Origin: DATAXP01 sp036272935 | GTDB taxonomy: Bacteria; Planctomycetota; Planctomycetia; Pirellulales; PNKZ01 | Length of the DNA: 64,000 bases | Assembly: GCA_036272935.1 (NCBI GenBank) | Contig: DATAXP010000023.1 | Location: 62,001 to 126,000 of the forward strand | Direction of reading: 5' to 3' | Shown here: in pieces, positions 52,693 to 61,670 of the stretch | How the letters are laid out: the number at the start of each line of letters is the position of its first letter | How positions within the stretch are numbered: position 1 is the stretch's first letter | Program-made: the position numbers and the translations under genes | The notes under the pieces: model-generated | The model's input: only the letters and a program-made list of their open reading frames with translations | Database searches by the model: none | What the model was told of the DNA's origin: nothing

Positions 52693-52965
52693 ATGTTCGG
52701 TCTCAGCCCGATTGAGTTGATGGTGGTTGGCGTGGTGGCCGTGCTGTTGTTCGGCAACAAGTTGCCGAGCGTGGCCCGCTCGTTGGGCAAGAGCGTGACC
52801 GATTTCAAGAAGGGGATGGCCGGGATCGAAGACGAGTTCCGCAGCGGCGGCAATGCTTCGACCAGCAGCACGCGGCGATACAACGAGCTGGACGATCGCG
52901 ACGAGCCGACCGCTCCGAAATTCGAGCCGCCCACCAGCGAGCCAAAGGCCACCGAGTCGGCCTGA
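52693..52965 (+). CDS. tatA: TatA-family protein translocase subunit (second of two)
   Basis: A 90-residue TatA/TatE protein: helix IELMVVGVVAVLLFGNKLP, hinge FGNKLP, amphipathic helix SVARSLGKSVTDFKKGM, and a 40-residue polar tail. ATG 52693 is chosen, with GAGG 8 nt upstream, over a GTG at 52684. Tandem TatA genes may give pores of different size or activity; the two share about half their residues in the helical part. Confidence 0.9.
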   Translation: MFGLSPIELMVVGVVAVLLFGNKLPSVARSLGKSVTDFKKGMAGIEDEFRSGGNASTSSTRRYNELDDRDEPTAPKFEPPTSEPKATESA

Positions 52966-52987
52966 TCACCGCTCGCTTCTCGTCCGA

Positions 52988-53017
52988 TTGACACTTCCGG
53001 TGCTGGCACGCGAGAAT
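52988..53017 (+). promoter_or_regulatory. Possible glyA promoter
   Basis: TTGACA (52988-52993), an 18-nt spacer, and GAGAAT (53012-53017). Four of six -10 positions fit. No glycine riboswitch is visible in the 110-nt leader. Confidence 0.4.
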
Positions 53018-53075
53018 GCCGCTTCGCGCTGCCCCACTGCGCGCCAGTACGGCCTCAAGGAACACCAATCCGCCC

Positions 53076-54335
53076 ATGAACTGTTTGGAACACGACGACC
53101 CCGAAGTTTGGTCAGCAATCACCGGCGAGGCCGAGCGCCAGGCCGATGGCTTGGAGATGATCGCCAGCGAAAACTACACCAGTCCCGCGATCATGGAAGC
53201 GGTCGGCAGCGTGCTGACCAACAAGTACGCCGAGGGTTATCCGGGTCGTCGCTACTACGGCGGCTGCGAGTTCGTCGACGTCGTCGAGGACCTGGCCCGC
53301 GATCGGGCGAAGAAGCTGTTCGGCGCCGACCATGCCAACGTGCAGCCCCACTCAGGCAGCCAAGCGAACATGGTCGTGTACATGTCGGCTCTCGAGCCGG
53401 GCGACACAGTGCTGGGGCTCGACCTGGCTCATGGCGGACACCTGACGCACGGCATGAAGCTGAACATTTCCGGCCGGCTGTACCACTTCATCAACTACGG
53501 GGTGACGCGCGACTCGAACCGGCTCGATTTCGACCAGGTGGCCCGCATGGCCCGCGAGCACAAGCCGAAAATGATCGTCGCCGGCGCGAGCGCGTATCCG
53601 CGCGAGATTCCGCATGGTCGGTTCGCTGAGATCGCCCGCGATTGCGGAGCCAAGCTGTTCGTCGACATGGCCCACTACGCCGGCCTGGTGGCGGCAGGAT
53701 TGCACGACAATCCGGTGCCCGTGGCCGATTTCGTCACTACCACCACGCACAAGACGCTCCGGGGCCCGCGCGGCGGCATGACCATGTGCCGTGCCGAGTA
53801 CGCCAAGGAGATCGACAAGAACGTCTTCCCCGGTGTTCAAGGGGGTCCGCTGATGCACGTCATCGCCGGCAAGGCGATCTGCTTTGCCGAAGCGCTTCGC
53901 CCCGAGTTCAAGCAGTACGCCCAGCAAGTGATCGACAACGCCCGCGCCTTGGCCGAGTCACTGATGTCCGGCGGCTTGGCCCTTGCCAGCGGCGGGACAG
54001 ACAATCATCTGATGCTCGCCGATGTCACGACCGTGGGGTTAACCGGCGCGACGGCCGAGGCGGCGCTCGGCCGCTGCGGCATCACGGTGAACAAGAACAT
54101 GATCCCGTTCGACACGCGCAAGCCGCTCGATCCCTCGGGCATCCGCATCGGCACCCCCGCGCTGACCACGCGCGGCATGGGGGTCGATGAGATGCGCACC
54201 ATCGGCCGATGGATTCTGGAAGCGATGCGCCACGCCGATGATGCCACAACCGCCAAGCGCATCCGCGACGAAGTCCGAACGCTATGCGAGTCATTCCCCG
54301 TGCCCGCGGAGAGAGCGGCCCGCTCCCATGCCTAA
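53076..54335 (+). CDS. glyA: Serine hydroxymethyltransferase
   Basis: A 419-residue PLP enzyme that converts serine and tetrahydrofolate to glycine and methylene-tetrahydrofolate. It shows GLEMIASENYTSPAIMEAVG, NKYAEGYPGRRYYGGCEFVD, the PLP lysine in TTTTHKTLRGPRGGMT, and the folate/PLP region VQGGPLMHVIAGKAICFAEA. Length is typical. It connects to the C1 theme of fhcB through one-carbon units, though with folate rather than methanopterin. Its last 8 nt overlap the response-regulator start. Confidence 0.95.
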   Translation: MNCLEHDDPEVWSAITGEAERQADGLEMIASENYTSPAIMEAVGSVLTNKYAEGYPGRRYYGGCEFVDVVEDLARDRAKKLFGADHANVQPHSGSQANMVVYMSALEPGDTVLGLDLAHGGHLTHGMKLNISGRLYHFINYGVTRDSNRLDFDQVARMAREHKPKMIVAGASAYPREIPHGRFAEIARDCGAKLFVDMAHYAGLVAAGLHDNPVPVADFVTTTTHKTLRGPRGGMTMCRAEYAKEIDKNVFPGVQGGPLMHVIAGKAICFAEALRPEFKQYAQQVIDNARALAESLMSGGLALASGGTDNHLMLADVTTVGLTGATAEAALGRCGITVNKNMIPFDTRKPLDPSGIRIGTPALTTRGMGVDEMRTIGRWILEAMRHADDATTAKRIRDEVRTLCESFPVPAERAARSHA

Positions 54336-54774
54336 AAGCCGCATCCTGATCGCCGACGACAATCCGACGAACGTCGAATTGCTCGAGGTCTATTTGAACG
54401 AGGTCGATTGCGAGACGGCAGTGGCGGTCGACGGGCACGACACGCTCGAAAAGGTCAAAACTTTCAAGCCCGACCTGATCCTGTTGGACATCATGATGCC
54501 GAAGCTCAGCGGCTTCGAGGTATGCCGCAAGCTGAAAGACGCTCCGGCCACCAGCAACATCATGATCCTGATGGTCACGGCCTTGAACGAACTCGGCGAT
54601 ATCGAACGGGCCGTCAATGCCGGCACCGACGATTTTCTGAGCAAGCCGGTGAACAAGTTGGAGCTTCTGAAGCGCGTTGAGAACATGCTCAAGCTGCGGC
54701 ACGTGACCGACGAGGTCGAACGCCTGCGGCGATATATCGACGGCATGGAAGACTCGTCGGGCCCGCAGCGCTAG
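54328..54774 (+). CDS. Single-domain response regulator
   Basis: A 148-residue CheY-like receiver. Conserved residues are all present: the acidic pair in ILIADDNPTN, the phospho-acceptor Asp in LILLDIMMPKLSG, Thr in ILMVTALNE, and Lys in DFLSKPVNK. A short C-terminal helix (HVTDEVERLRRYIDGME) follows without a DNA-binding domain, so it may signal through protein contacts. It overlaps the end of glyA by 8 nt, with no kinase gene nearby. Confidence 0.88.
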   Translation: MPKSRILIADDNPTNVELLEVYLNEVDCETAVAVDGHDTLEKVKTFKPDLILLDIMMPKLSGFEVCRKLKDAPATSNIMILMVTALNELGDIERAVNAGTDDFLSKPVNKLELLKRVENMLKLRHVTDEVERLRRYIDGMEDSSGPQR

Positions 54775-54853
54775 TTCCGGACGGCGTTGCAGAACGCTTG
54801 CGGTTTAGCCGGCGCTATATTCTCTTTTCCCCCGATTTTGCGATAATGCTTAG

Positions 54854-56650
54854 ATGGCAAGCACAACGCGCATTTGCCGGTGGCTTAGCGCAGCACTGAT
54901 CTGCAACCTGCTCGCGTCGTTAGCCGTAGCTGCTCCTGGCACTGCCGCCGCGCCGCAGGCCGTTCCTCCACCGACCGCCGCCGAGGAGCGCATCGCCCGG
55001 CTCGTCGAGCAGCTTGGCGACCAGGATTATTTCGTCCGCCAATGGGCGCAGGATGAACTCGCTCGCCTGCGTCTCGAAGCGTTCGACGCGTTGAGTCTCG
55101 CCGAGAACTCCGACGACATCGAAGTCGCTGAACGCGCCCGCTACCTGATCCGCTTGCTGCGTGTCGATCCGGTCGTGGAAACCGACCCGCCGGAGGTCAA
55201 AAAGATTCTTGAAAACTACGAGTCGGCCAACGAGCAAGGTCGGACGCTGATGGCCGAGCAATTGATCGCCCTGGCCGATGGACGTGGGTTGCCGGCCCTC
55301 TGCCGGCTGTTGCGATTCGACCGCTCGCAGCCGGTCTCAAAGCTCGCGGCCTTGAAGCTGATCGAAAAACTGCCGATCACGGGCGACGCCTGGCCGGCGC
55401 GCCAGGCGACGATCGTCGGCGCACTGGGCCGCAGTCCGCGGCGTGCCGCCGAGTGGTTGCGCTCTTGGATGGCCACGCACAATGATCCGGCCAAGGCGGC
55501 CGAGGTCTGGTCGAAGTACTCGACGGCCGAGTTGCAGACGCTTCAGCAGCAGCCGCAGCAATCGAGCGCCCAGATCGTCATCGACCTGTTGAAGCAGCAG
55601 GTGCAGGCGCTCGATGCTGAGCATCGTGATGCCGACGTTCTGGCCGCGATGCAACAGATGCTCGCGCTGAACCCCGACGACAGTGATACGCTCGGCCAGT
55701 TGCTCACCTGGCTGTGCCAGCGGCACGCATGGCCAATCGTCGAGGAGGCGGTCGGGCGCTACGCCGATCGTTTCGACCAGGAACCGTTGCTGGGCTACAT
55801 GCTGGCCCAGGCAGCGCTGGAGAACGGCAACGACGCACTGGCGCAGAAGACGGCCGACCGCATGGCCGAAGCACGGCACGACGACCCGCGCTTTCACCGC
55901 GCGATGGGGATGGAGCTTCAGCGGCGGAGCTGGTTCAAATGGTCCGAGCGCGAGTATCGGCAGTCGATTGCAATCGGCCCAGCTGACGAAGACGAGCCAC
56001 TGTGGTCGGCGTGGTTCCTGGGCGAGATGCTGCACGACCAGGCGCGCGACGCCGACGCTGCTGCTGTGTTCGAGGCGATGTGCGCAGGATACAAGAGCCG
56101 CCGCGAGTCGGGCCGTCCGTTCGACAACGCGCCGGTGAACGAGCAAAGCGCCCTGGGGCAGATGCAATTGTTCCAGGGCTGCGCCGCGCATCAGCATGGT
56201 GACCTGCCCGCGGAGCGCGAGCACCTGGAGCAGGGCCTGCTGCACGATCCGATGAATGCCGACATTCTGATCGCCTTGTATCGGTTGCCCAACGTCGACG
56301 CCGCACGGCGCGAATTGACGCTGCGCCAAATCAAGCACGCTGCCGACGATTTCCGCGCGAAGATTGCGCAAAAGCCTGACGATTCGCAGGCCTACAACCA
56401 GCTTGCGTGGCTGATTGGCAACACCGAAGGCGACTATCTCGAAGCGCTCCGGGCGTCGCAGAAATCGCTCGAGCTGGAGCCCAACAACGGCGGTTTTCTC
56501 GATACGCTTGGCCGCTGCTACTACGCCGTCGGCGATTACGAGAGCGCCGTCAAGCGCCAGACCGAGGCGGTTGCACTACAACCATGGTCGGGCCTGATCC
56601 GCAAGCAACTTGGCATCTTCGAAGCGGCGCTGAAAAAATCGAAGCGTTAG
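54854..56650 (+). CDS. Secreted HEAT/TPR-type repeat protein of unknown function
   Basis: A 598-residue protein with a signal peptide (ALICNLLASLAVAA). The N-terminal part (ERIARLVEQLGDQDYFVRQW, then AQDELARLRLEAFDAL) resembles HEAT-like pairs, and the C-terminal half contains TPR units (QAYNQLAWLIGNTEGDYLEA, LDTLGRCYYAVGDYESAVKR). Similar proteins occur widely in planctomycetes as periplasmic scaffolds; no enzymatic motif is visible. It begins 80 nt after the response regulator and ends at a palindromic repeat. Confidence 0.8.
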   Translation: MASTTRICRWLSAALICNLLASLAVAAPGTAAAPQAVPPPTAAEERIARLVEQLGDQDYFVRQWAQDELARLRLEAFDALSLAENSDDIEVAERARYLIRLLRVDPVVETDPPEVKKILENYESANEQGRTLMAEQLIALADGRGLPALCRLLRFDRSQPVSKLAALKLIEKLPITGDAWPARQATIVGALGRSPRRAAEWLRSWMATHNDPAKAAEVWSKYSTAELQTLQQQPQQSSAQIVIDLLKQQVQALDAEHRDADVLAAMQQMLALNPDDSDTLGQLLTWLCQRHAWPIVEEAVGRYADRFDQEPLLGYMLAQAALENGNDALAQKTADRMAEARHDDPRFHRAMGMELQRRSWFKWSEREYRQSIAIGPADEDEPLWSAWFLGEMLHDQARDADAAAVFEAMCAGYKSRRESGRPFDNAPVNEQSALGQMQLFQGCAAHQHGDLPAEREHLEQGLLHDPMNADILIALYRLPNVDAARRELTLRQIKHAADDFRAKIAQKPDDSQAYNQLAWLIGNTEGDYLEALRASQKSLELEPNNGGFLDTLGRCYYAVGDYESAVKRQTEAVALQPWSGLIRKQLGIFEAALKKSKR

Positions 56651-56673
56651 CGCGTCGCAAGCGACGCGGCTAA
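56647..56673. repeat. CGCGTCGCAAGCGACGCGGCTAA repeat, short copy
   Basis: The core GCGTCGCAAGCGACGC is a perfect palindrome followed by GGCTAA. A longer copy encodes the MurA C-terminal tail (59769-59812). It lies between the convergent TPR and xerD genes. Confidence 0.75.
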
Positions 56674-56674
56674 T

Positions 56675-57628
56675 TTATGCCCGCGGGTGGAACTTCTGGT
56701 GCACCGCCTTGAGCCGCGTGTGGTCGACGTGTGTATAGATTTGCGTCGTCGAGATGCTCGCATGTCCTAGCATCTCTTGCACCAGCCGCAGGTCGGCGCC
56801 GCCAGCCAGCATGTGCGTGGCAAAACTGTGGCGCAACGTGTGGGGACTCACCCCCGCCGGTGCGCCGGCCCGGCGTGCATAGCGCGTTACCAGTTCCCAA
56901 ATCCGCTGCCGTCGCAACTGCCTGCCGGAGCGCGAAACCAGCAGCCACGCCGGCGGCGTCGGAGCCTGTGCCGCCAATGCTCGCCGCTCGTGTTCCAGAT
57001 ACACCTTCACCGCCTCGACGGCACGGGCGCCGATCGGCACCAGCCGCTGCTTGTCGCCTTTGCCGTGGCACATGCAGAAGCCTTGATCGAGGTGCACGTC
57101 GCGCAGTTGCAACGTCGCTAGTTCGCTGGCCCGGCAACCGGTCGCATACAGTAGCTCGAGCAACGCCCGATCGCGTCGCCACCATGGCTCGCTAGTCCGC
57201 GGGGCGGTGAATAGCGCTTCGATCACTCGCGGCGGCAGCACCACCGGAATGCGTTGCCAAAGCTTCTGGCTTCCCAACAACTCGGCGGGGTTGTCGGTCA
57301 CCGTCCCTTCGAGTTGCAGGTAGCGGTAGAACAATTTCAGCGATACGAGGTGCCGGGCCAGGCTCGCCGGCGCTAATTGGTGCGAGTGCAACCATGCGGC
57401 ATAGTCGGCCAATTGCTGGATCGAAAGCGACTCGACTCGCCGCCCCGCGAGCCATTCATTGAACCGCCGCAAGTCGCGGCGATAGGCGGCCACCGTGTTA
57501 GTCGACAGGTGGCACTCGCTCTGTAAGTATGCGGCGAACGCCGCCGCCCACGGATGTTCGGGCGATTGCCGGTGGCTCGGCCTTGGCTTCTTGGATTGCG
57601 ACGGCGGGTTCGTGCTGCGGCGCGGCAT
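56675..57628 (-). CDS. xerD: Tyrosine recombinase, XerD/XerC type
   Basis: A 317-residue site-specific recombinase. The N-terminal SAM-like domain has AAFAAYLQSECHLSTNTVAA and a catalytic domain with the Arg in YATGCRASELATLQL, Lys in GKGDKQRLVPI, HTLRHSFATHMLAGGADL, and a final GHASISTTQIYTHV with the nucleophilic Tyr. These are typical of XerC/XerD proteins that resolve chromosome dimers; the length fits, and no integrase neighbours are present, so a chromosomal role is more likely than phage. XerD versus XerC cannot be settled by eye. Confidence 0.87.
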   Translation of the reverse strand: MPRRSTNPPSQSKKPRPSHRQSPEHPWAAAFAAYLQSECHLSTNTVAAYRRDLRRFNEWLAGRRVESLSIQQLADYAAWLHSHQLAPASLARHLVSLKLFYRYLQLEGTVTDNPAELLGSQKLWQRIPVVLPPRVIEALFTAPRTSEPWWRRDRALLELLYATGCRASELATLQLRDVHLDQGFCMCHGKGDKQRLVPIGARAVEAVKVYLEHERRALAAQAPTPPAWLLVSRSGRQLRRQRIWELVTRYARRAGAPAGVSPHTLRHSFATHMLAGGADLRLVQEMLGHASISTTQIYTHVDHTRLKAVHQKFHPRA

Positions 57629-57706
57629 ACTCTCTTTGATCGATCATCGACACGCCCAGGGGCGCTCCTTCTGGCAATCCGTGGGCCAGCCCTTACAATC
57701 CGCCTT

Positions 57707-58705
57707 ATGAATATTCTCGTTACCGGCGGAGCAGGTTATATCGGCAGCCATGCCGTGCGGCTGCTGACACTCGCCGGCCACCAGGTTTGGGCTTACGACA
57801 ACCTGGTATACGGCCACCGCGCGGCAGTGCCGGCCGGCCGGCTCATCGAGGCCGACTTGGCCGACCGAGCGCGGACAGAGCAGACGCTGCGCGAGCACCG
57901 CATCGAAGCGGTCATGCACTTCGCGGCATTCGCCGCGGTGGGCGAAAGCGTTACCGATCCGGCCAAGTACTATCAGAACAACGTCGCGGCAAGCCTGGGG
58001 ATGCTCGAAGCGATGCGCGCCGCCGGCGTGCGCAAGATTGTTTTCTCCAGCACCACGGCGACTTACGGCGTGCCGAAGATGATTCCGATCACCGAAGACG
58101 AATTGCAGTTGCCGGTGAACCCCTATGGCGTCACCAAGCACATCGTCGAGCAGGCGCTGGCCGACTATGCCCGCGCCTACGGTTTTGCCTACGCCGCGCT
58201 GCGGTACTTCAACGCCTCGGGCGCTAGTCCCGATGGCGACATCGGCGAGGACCATGCGCCCGAAACGCACCTGATCCCGCTGGTGCTGCAAGTCGCCCTT
58301 GGCCAGCGGCCGAAGATCACCATCTTCGGCGACGACTATCCGACGCCCGACGGCACCTGCATCCGCGACTATGTGCATGTCGACGATCTGGGGACCGCGC
58401 ACCTGCAAGCGCTCGATCGGCTCAAGCCCGGCGAGGGAATCTGCCTCAACCTCGGCACTGGCCGCGGCCACAGCGTGCGCGAGGTGATCGACACTTGCCG
58501 TGCAGTCTCGGGCCGCGAAATCCCCTTTGAGATCGGACCGCGCCGCGCCGGCGATCCGCCGGAGCTAGTTGCCGACGCGACCCGTGCCCGCCAACAATTA
58601 GGCTGGCAGCCGCGCTTTCCCGAGTTGCGGCAGATCGTCGAAACGGCGTGGAAGTGGCACAAATCGCATCCGAACGGATACGATAACGAAAGGCGATCGT
58701 CCTAA
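57707..58705 (+). CDS. galE: UDP-glucose 4-epimerase
   Basis: A 332-residue NAD-dependent epimerase that interconverts UDP-glucose and UDP-galactose. The N terminus MNILVTGGAGYIGSH is the NAD motif, the catalytic Ser region is VFSSTTATYG, the Tyr-Lys pair is in NPYGVTKHIVEQAL, and DYPTPDGTCIRDYVHVDDL and NLGTGRGHSVREVIDTCRA are diagnostic. It supplies sugar nucleotides for envelope polysaccharides. ATG 57707 is used. It is divergent from xerD across 78 nt. Confidence 0.94.
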   Translation: MNILVTGGAGYIGSHAVRLLTLAGHQVWAYDNLVYGHRAAVPAGRLIEADLADRARTEQTLREHRIEAVMHFAAFAAVGESVTDPAKYYQNNVAASLGMLEAMRAAGVRKIVFSSTTATYGVPKMIPITEDELQLPVNPYGVTKHIVEQALADYARAYGFAYAALRYFNASGASPDGDIGEDHAPETHLIPLVLQVALGQRPKITIFGDDYPTPDGTCIRDYVHVDDLGTAHLQALDRLKPGEGICLNLGTGRGHSVREVIDTCRAVSGREIPFEIGPRRAGDPPELVADATRARQQLGWQPRFPELRQIVETAWKWHKSHPNGYDNERRSS

Positions 58706-58732
58706 GGCGTCACTCAGGCGAGAAACGAATTC

Positions 58733-59755
58733 ATGGCAACCAAGGTTGCGCAACAAGTCGTCGCACTCTCGGCCATGACCAACGGTCAGGAGGCCGATCT
58801 GTTCGCCCTGCTCACGAGCAAGGAGGAGTTGACCACGCGCGACGGCAAGCCGTACTTCAAGGTGGGCTTTCGCGACGCCGGCCGGCAAGTGCAGTTTCCG
58901 ATCTGGAACGATTCGACCTGGGCGGACGACTGCCGCAGCAACTGGTCGCCCGGTAGCTATTACAAGTTGCGTGCCGTGTATCGCGACACGAACTACGGCC
59001 CGCAGCTCGAGATCCGCAAGATTCGCCCGGTGTGCGACGACGATGCGGCCGATGGCTTCGATCCCGCCGAGTTCCTGCCACGCTCGCGGTTCGATGCCCA
59101 GGAAATGTTCGACGAGCTGCTGTCGATCGCACGCAAACGGATTGACGACGCGGCACTGCGGCAACTTGTCGTAGGCCTGCTGCAAGAGTCGCGCGACGAA
59201 CTGCTGATGCTGCCAGCCGCCACGCGCAACCATCACTGCTTCGTGGGCGGGTATCTGGAACACGTGCTGAGCGTGACTCGCACTGCCGTGATGCTGGCCG
59301 ATAAGTACGACGATTACTATCCTGACCTACGGCCGCCGTTGAACAAGGGGCTGGTCGCGGCCGGCGCGATCTTGCACGACATCGGCAAGCTGCACGAGAT
59401 CGCCTGGCAGCCGGGCGGGGCCGAGTACACGCCGTCCGGCATGCTCGTGGGGCATATTCTGCAAGGGCGCGACATCGTGCGCGACGCCGCGGTGGCTCAG
59501 GCCACGGCTGGTAAGCCGCTCGATTCCGAAACCCTGCTGCGGCTGGAGCACATCATCATCTCGCACCAGCGATTGCCCGAGTGGGGTTCGCCGAAGCCGC
59601 CGATGACTCCCGAGGCGCTGCTAGTGCACTACGCTGACGATCTCGACGCCAAGTACCACATGATCTACGTGGCGTTCCGCGACGACCCGAGCACCGGCCC
59701 GCTCACGAGCAACAAGAACCAGCTCTTCCAGAAGCTATTCCGTGGCGGCCAGTAA
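58733..59755 (+). CDS. HD-domain protein, YhaM-like 3'-5' exoribonuclease
   Basis: A 340-residue protein. The N-terminal ~100 residues form an OB-like nucleic-acid-binding domain (DGKPYFKVGFRDAGRQVQFP). The C-terminal part is an HD domain: HHCFVGGYLEHVLSVTRTAV, then AAGAILHDIGKLHEI with the HD pair, and LLVHYADDLDAK. This arrangement matches the YhaM family of RNases; metal-dependent nuclease activity is inferred. It starts 27 nt after galE and its end overlaps murA by 21 nt convergently. Confidence 0.82.
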   Translation: MATKVAQQVVALSAMTNGQEADLFALLTSKEELTTRDGKPYFKVGFRDAGRQVQFPIWNDSTWADDCRSNWSPGSYYKLRAVYRDTNYGPQLEIRKIRPVCDDDAADGFDPAEFLPRSRFDAQEMFDELLSIARKRIDDAALRQLVVGLLQESRDELLMLPAATRNHHCFVGGYLEHVLSVTRTAVMLADKYDDYYPDLRPPLNKGLVAAGAILHDIGKLHEIAWQPGGAEYTPSGMLVGHILQGRDIVRDAAVAQATAGKPLDSETLLRLEHIIISHQRLPEWGSPKPPMTPEALLVHYADDLDAKYHMIYVAFRDDPSTGPLTSNKNQLFQKLFRGGQ

Positions 59756-61072
59756 ATCGGCAGTAGAGTTAGCCGCGTCGCTTGCGACGCGCGGGGCAAG
59801 CCCAGCGGCTAAACATGTTCGGTACTCGACCCTTCCCCCCAGCGCTCGCAGCTTGGAATCGATCCCATCGTATCCGCGCGATAAATGCGACGTGCCAAGC
59901 ACCGTCGTGCGCCCTCGTGCAGCAACGCCGGCGAGCACCAGCGCGGCGCTGGCGCGCAGATCGGTCGCGCGAACGTTCGCGCCGACCAGTTTGCTCACGC
60001 CCCGGACCACCACGCCATCTGCCGTTCGTTCGACGTCAGCTCCGAACCGCCGCAACTGCTGCACGTGTGCAAATCGCTCGGGGAACACGCGATCGCGAAC
60101 GGTGCTCGTGCCGCGAGCCAGAGTTGTGAGCACCGTCAATTGTGCTTGCACGTCGGTTGGGATCGCCGGATACGGCAGCGCGTCGATCGTCACCGGTCGT
60201 AGGTAGTGGCAACCACTCGCGCGAATCCAATCGCTGCCGACCTCGATCGCCACGCCGGCCGCGTCCATTACGCCAAGCACCGCATCCAGATGCTCCGGCA
60301 CAACACGTTCGACGGTCACGCTTCCGCGGGTGACCGCCCCGGCCAGCAATAGCGTGGCCGCTTCAATGCGATCGGGGATGATCGTGTGATCGGCTGAGCC
60401 GAGCGATTCGACGCCGAGAATCTCGATCGTCGAGGTGCCCAGGCCGGCAATCCGTGCTCCCAGGGTGATCAGGAATCGACCCAGGTCGACGATCTCCGGC
60501 TCACGCGCCGCGGAGCTTATGACAGTGCGACCACGGGCCAGCACGGCTGCCGACATCACGTTGGCGGTGCCGGTGACGGTCGTGCCGCGCGGACCAGTCA
60601 GGTCGATCGTCGCTCCGCGCAGCCGTCGAGCGCGGGCCACGTAATAGCCGTTAGTCACGCGAATATCCGCACCCAGTGCCGCCAAGCCGCGCAAGTGCAA
60701 GTCAATCGGCCGGGCGCCGATCGCACATCCGCCCGGTACTGCGACAATCGCTTTTCGTCGGCGAGCCAGCAATGGGCCGAGCACGCAGAAGCTTGCCCGC
60801 ATTTGGCTTACCCAACGTCGGCTGGCCCGGCAACGTGTGGAATCGATCGCTGTTAGGCGGAGTGTCCCGTCGACGCTGCGATGCGCCGCGAGGCCCAACT
60901 CTCTGAGCACTCGCTCGAGCGTTGCCACGTCGGTCAAGTGCGGCACACGCCGTAATGTGACCGGGCCGGTCGCCAGGATCGACGCTGCCATGATCGGCAG
61001 CGCCGCGTTCTTCGATCCGGCAGCCGTCACCGTGCCGTGCAGCGGGATTCCGCCATCGATGAGCAGCGGCAT
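59735..61072 (-). CDS. murA: UDP-N-acetylglucosamine 1-carboxyvinyltransferase (MurA)
   Basis: A 445-residue enzyme that makes UDP-GlcNAc-enolpyruvate, the first committed step of peptidoglycan synthesis. The Lys is in AAGSKNAALPIM, the fosfomycin-target Cys in VPGGCAIGARPIDLHL, the Asp in AIPTDVQAQL, and the conserved Arg in DLRASAALVLAG. Its presence supports peptidoglycan in this planctomycete. The final residues after VEYR, about 27 of them including CLAAGLAPRVASDAAN, are encoded by a palindromic repeat and go beyond the usual end. Start ATG 61072. Confidence 0.92.
   Translation of the reverse strand: MPLLIDGGIPLHGTVTAAGSKNAALPIMAASILATGPVTLRRVPHLTDVATLERVLRELGLAAHRSVDGTLRLTAIDSTRCRASRRWVSQMRASFCVLGPLLARRRKAIVAVPGGCAIGARPIDLHLRGLAALGADIRVTNGYYVARARRLRGATIDLTGPRGTTVTGTANVMSAAVLARGRTVISSAAREPEIVDLGRFLITLGARIAGLGTSTIEILGVESLGSADHTIIPDRIEAATLLLAGAVTRGSVTVERVVPEHLDAVLGVMDAAGVAIEVGSDWIRASGCHYLRPVTIDALPYPAIPTDVQAQLTVLTTLARGTSTVRDRVFPERFAHVQQLRRFGADVERTADGVVVRGVSKLVGANVRATDLRASAALVLAGVAARGRTTVLGTSHLSRGYDGIDSKLRALGGRVEYRTCLAAGLAPRVASDAANSTADLLAATE
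59769..59812. repeat. 44-bp palindromic repeat encoding the MurA tail
   Basis: TTAGCCGC and GCGGCTAA are the ends; inside is CGTCGCTTGCGACGC, shared with the copy at 56647-56673. In the murA frame it encodes LAAGLAPRVASDAAN. Confidence 0.75.
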
Positions 61073-61265
61073 AGTCGGCAGAGGGCAGTAGGCAGTAATG
61101 GCAAACTGGCGCGGGTAGGAGGATGACGTTTTCTCCGCGGTGCGGCAATGCCGATTTGCACTCCATCACAGCTAGCAGCCATCGACGAAACCCCAAAGGT
61201 CGGCTACATATAGTCGCGACCGGACAGCAGCCCTATCACAATTCTCGAACAATGAGGCCGTTGCG

Positions 61266-61670
61266 ATGCACATCACGCCGTACTTGCACTTCGAAGGCCG
61301 TTGCGACGAAGCGATCGAGTTCTACGGGAAAGCGGTCGGCGCTGAGGTGAAAATGCTGATGCGGTTCAAGGATGCACCGGATCAGAGCATGATTTCGCAC
61401 GGCAACAAGGAGAAGGTGATGCACGCCGAGCTGCGGATCGGCGACTCGACGGTGCTCGTGTCCGACGGTCGCTGCCAGACCCCGCCGAAGTTTCAAGGCT
61501 TCTCGCTGGCGACAACCGTGAAGAGCGAAGCCGAGGCCGACAAGTGCTACAACGCCCTGGCCGACGGCGGCCAGCCGCTGATGCCCCTGGCCAAGACGTT
61601 TTTTTCGCCGCGCTTTGGCATGGTCACCGACCGCTTCGGCGTGATGTGGATGGTGATGGTTGGCCAATAG
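61266..61670 (+). CDS. VOC/glyoxalase-like protein (PhnB/YjdN type)
   Basis: A 134-residue vicinal-oxygen-chelate protein: ITPYLHFEGRCDEAIEFYGK at the start, HAELRIGDSTVLVSDG in the middle, and FFSPRFGMVTDRFGVMWMV at the end, which is characteristic of the PhnB/YjdN group. The substrate is unknown. The metal-ligand His and Glu positions are partly present. It is divergent from murA, with 193 nt between them. Confidence 0.85.
   Translation: MHITPYLHFEGRCDEAIEFYGKAVGAEVKMLMRFKDAPDQSMISHGNKEKVMHAELRIGDSTVLVSDGRCQTPPKFQGFSLATTVKSEAEADKCYNALADGGQPLMPLAKTFFSPRFGMVTDRFGVMWMVMVGQ

Noticed and set aside
52966..53075. Possible glycine riboswitch ahead of glyA
   Set aside because: The leader is too short and shows none of the conserved aptamer pairings; only a promoter-like pair of boxes was seen.
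56675..57628. XerD-like recombinase as an integrase of a mobile island
   Set aside because: Neighbours are housekeeping genes (galE, TPR protein), no tRNA or attachment repeat was found, and sequence features fit chromosomal XerC/XerD.
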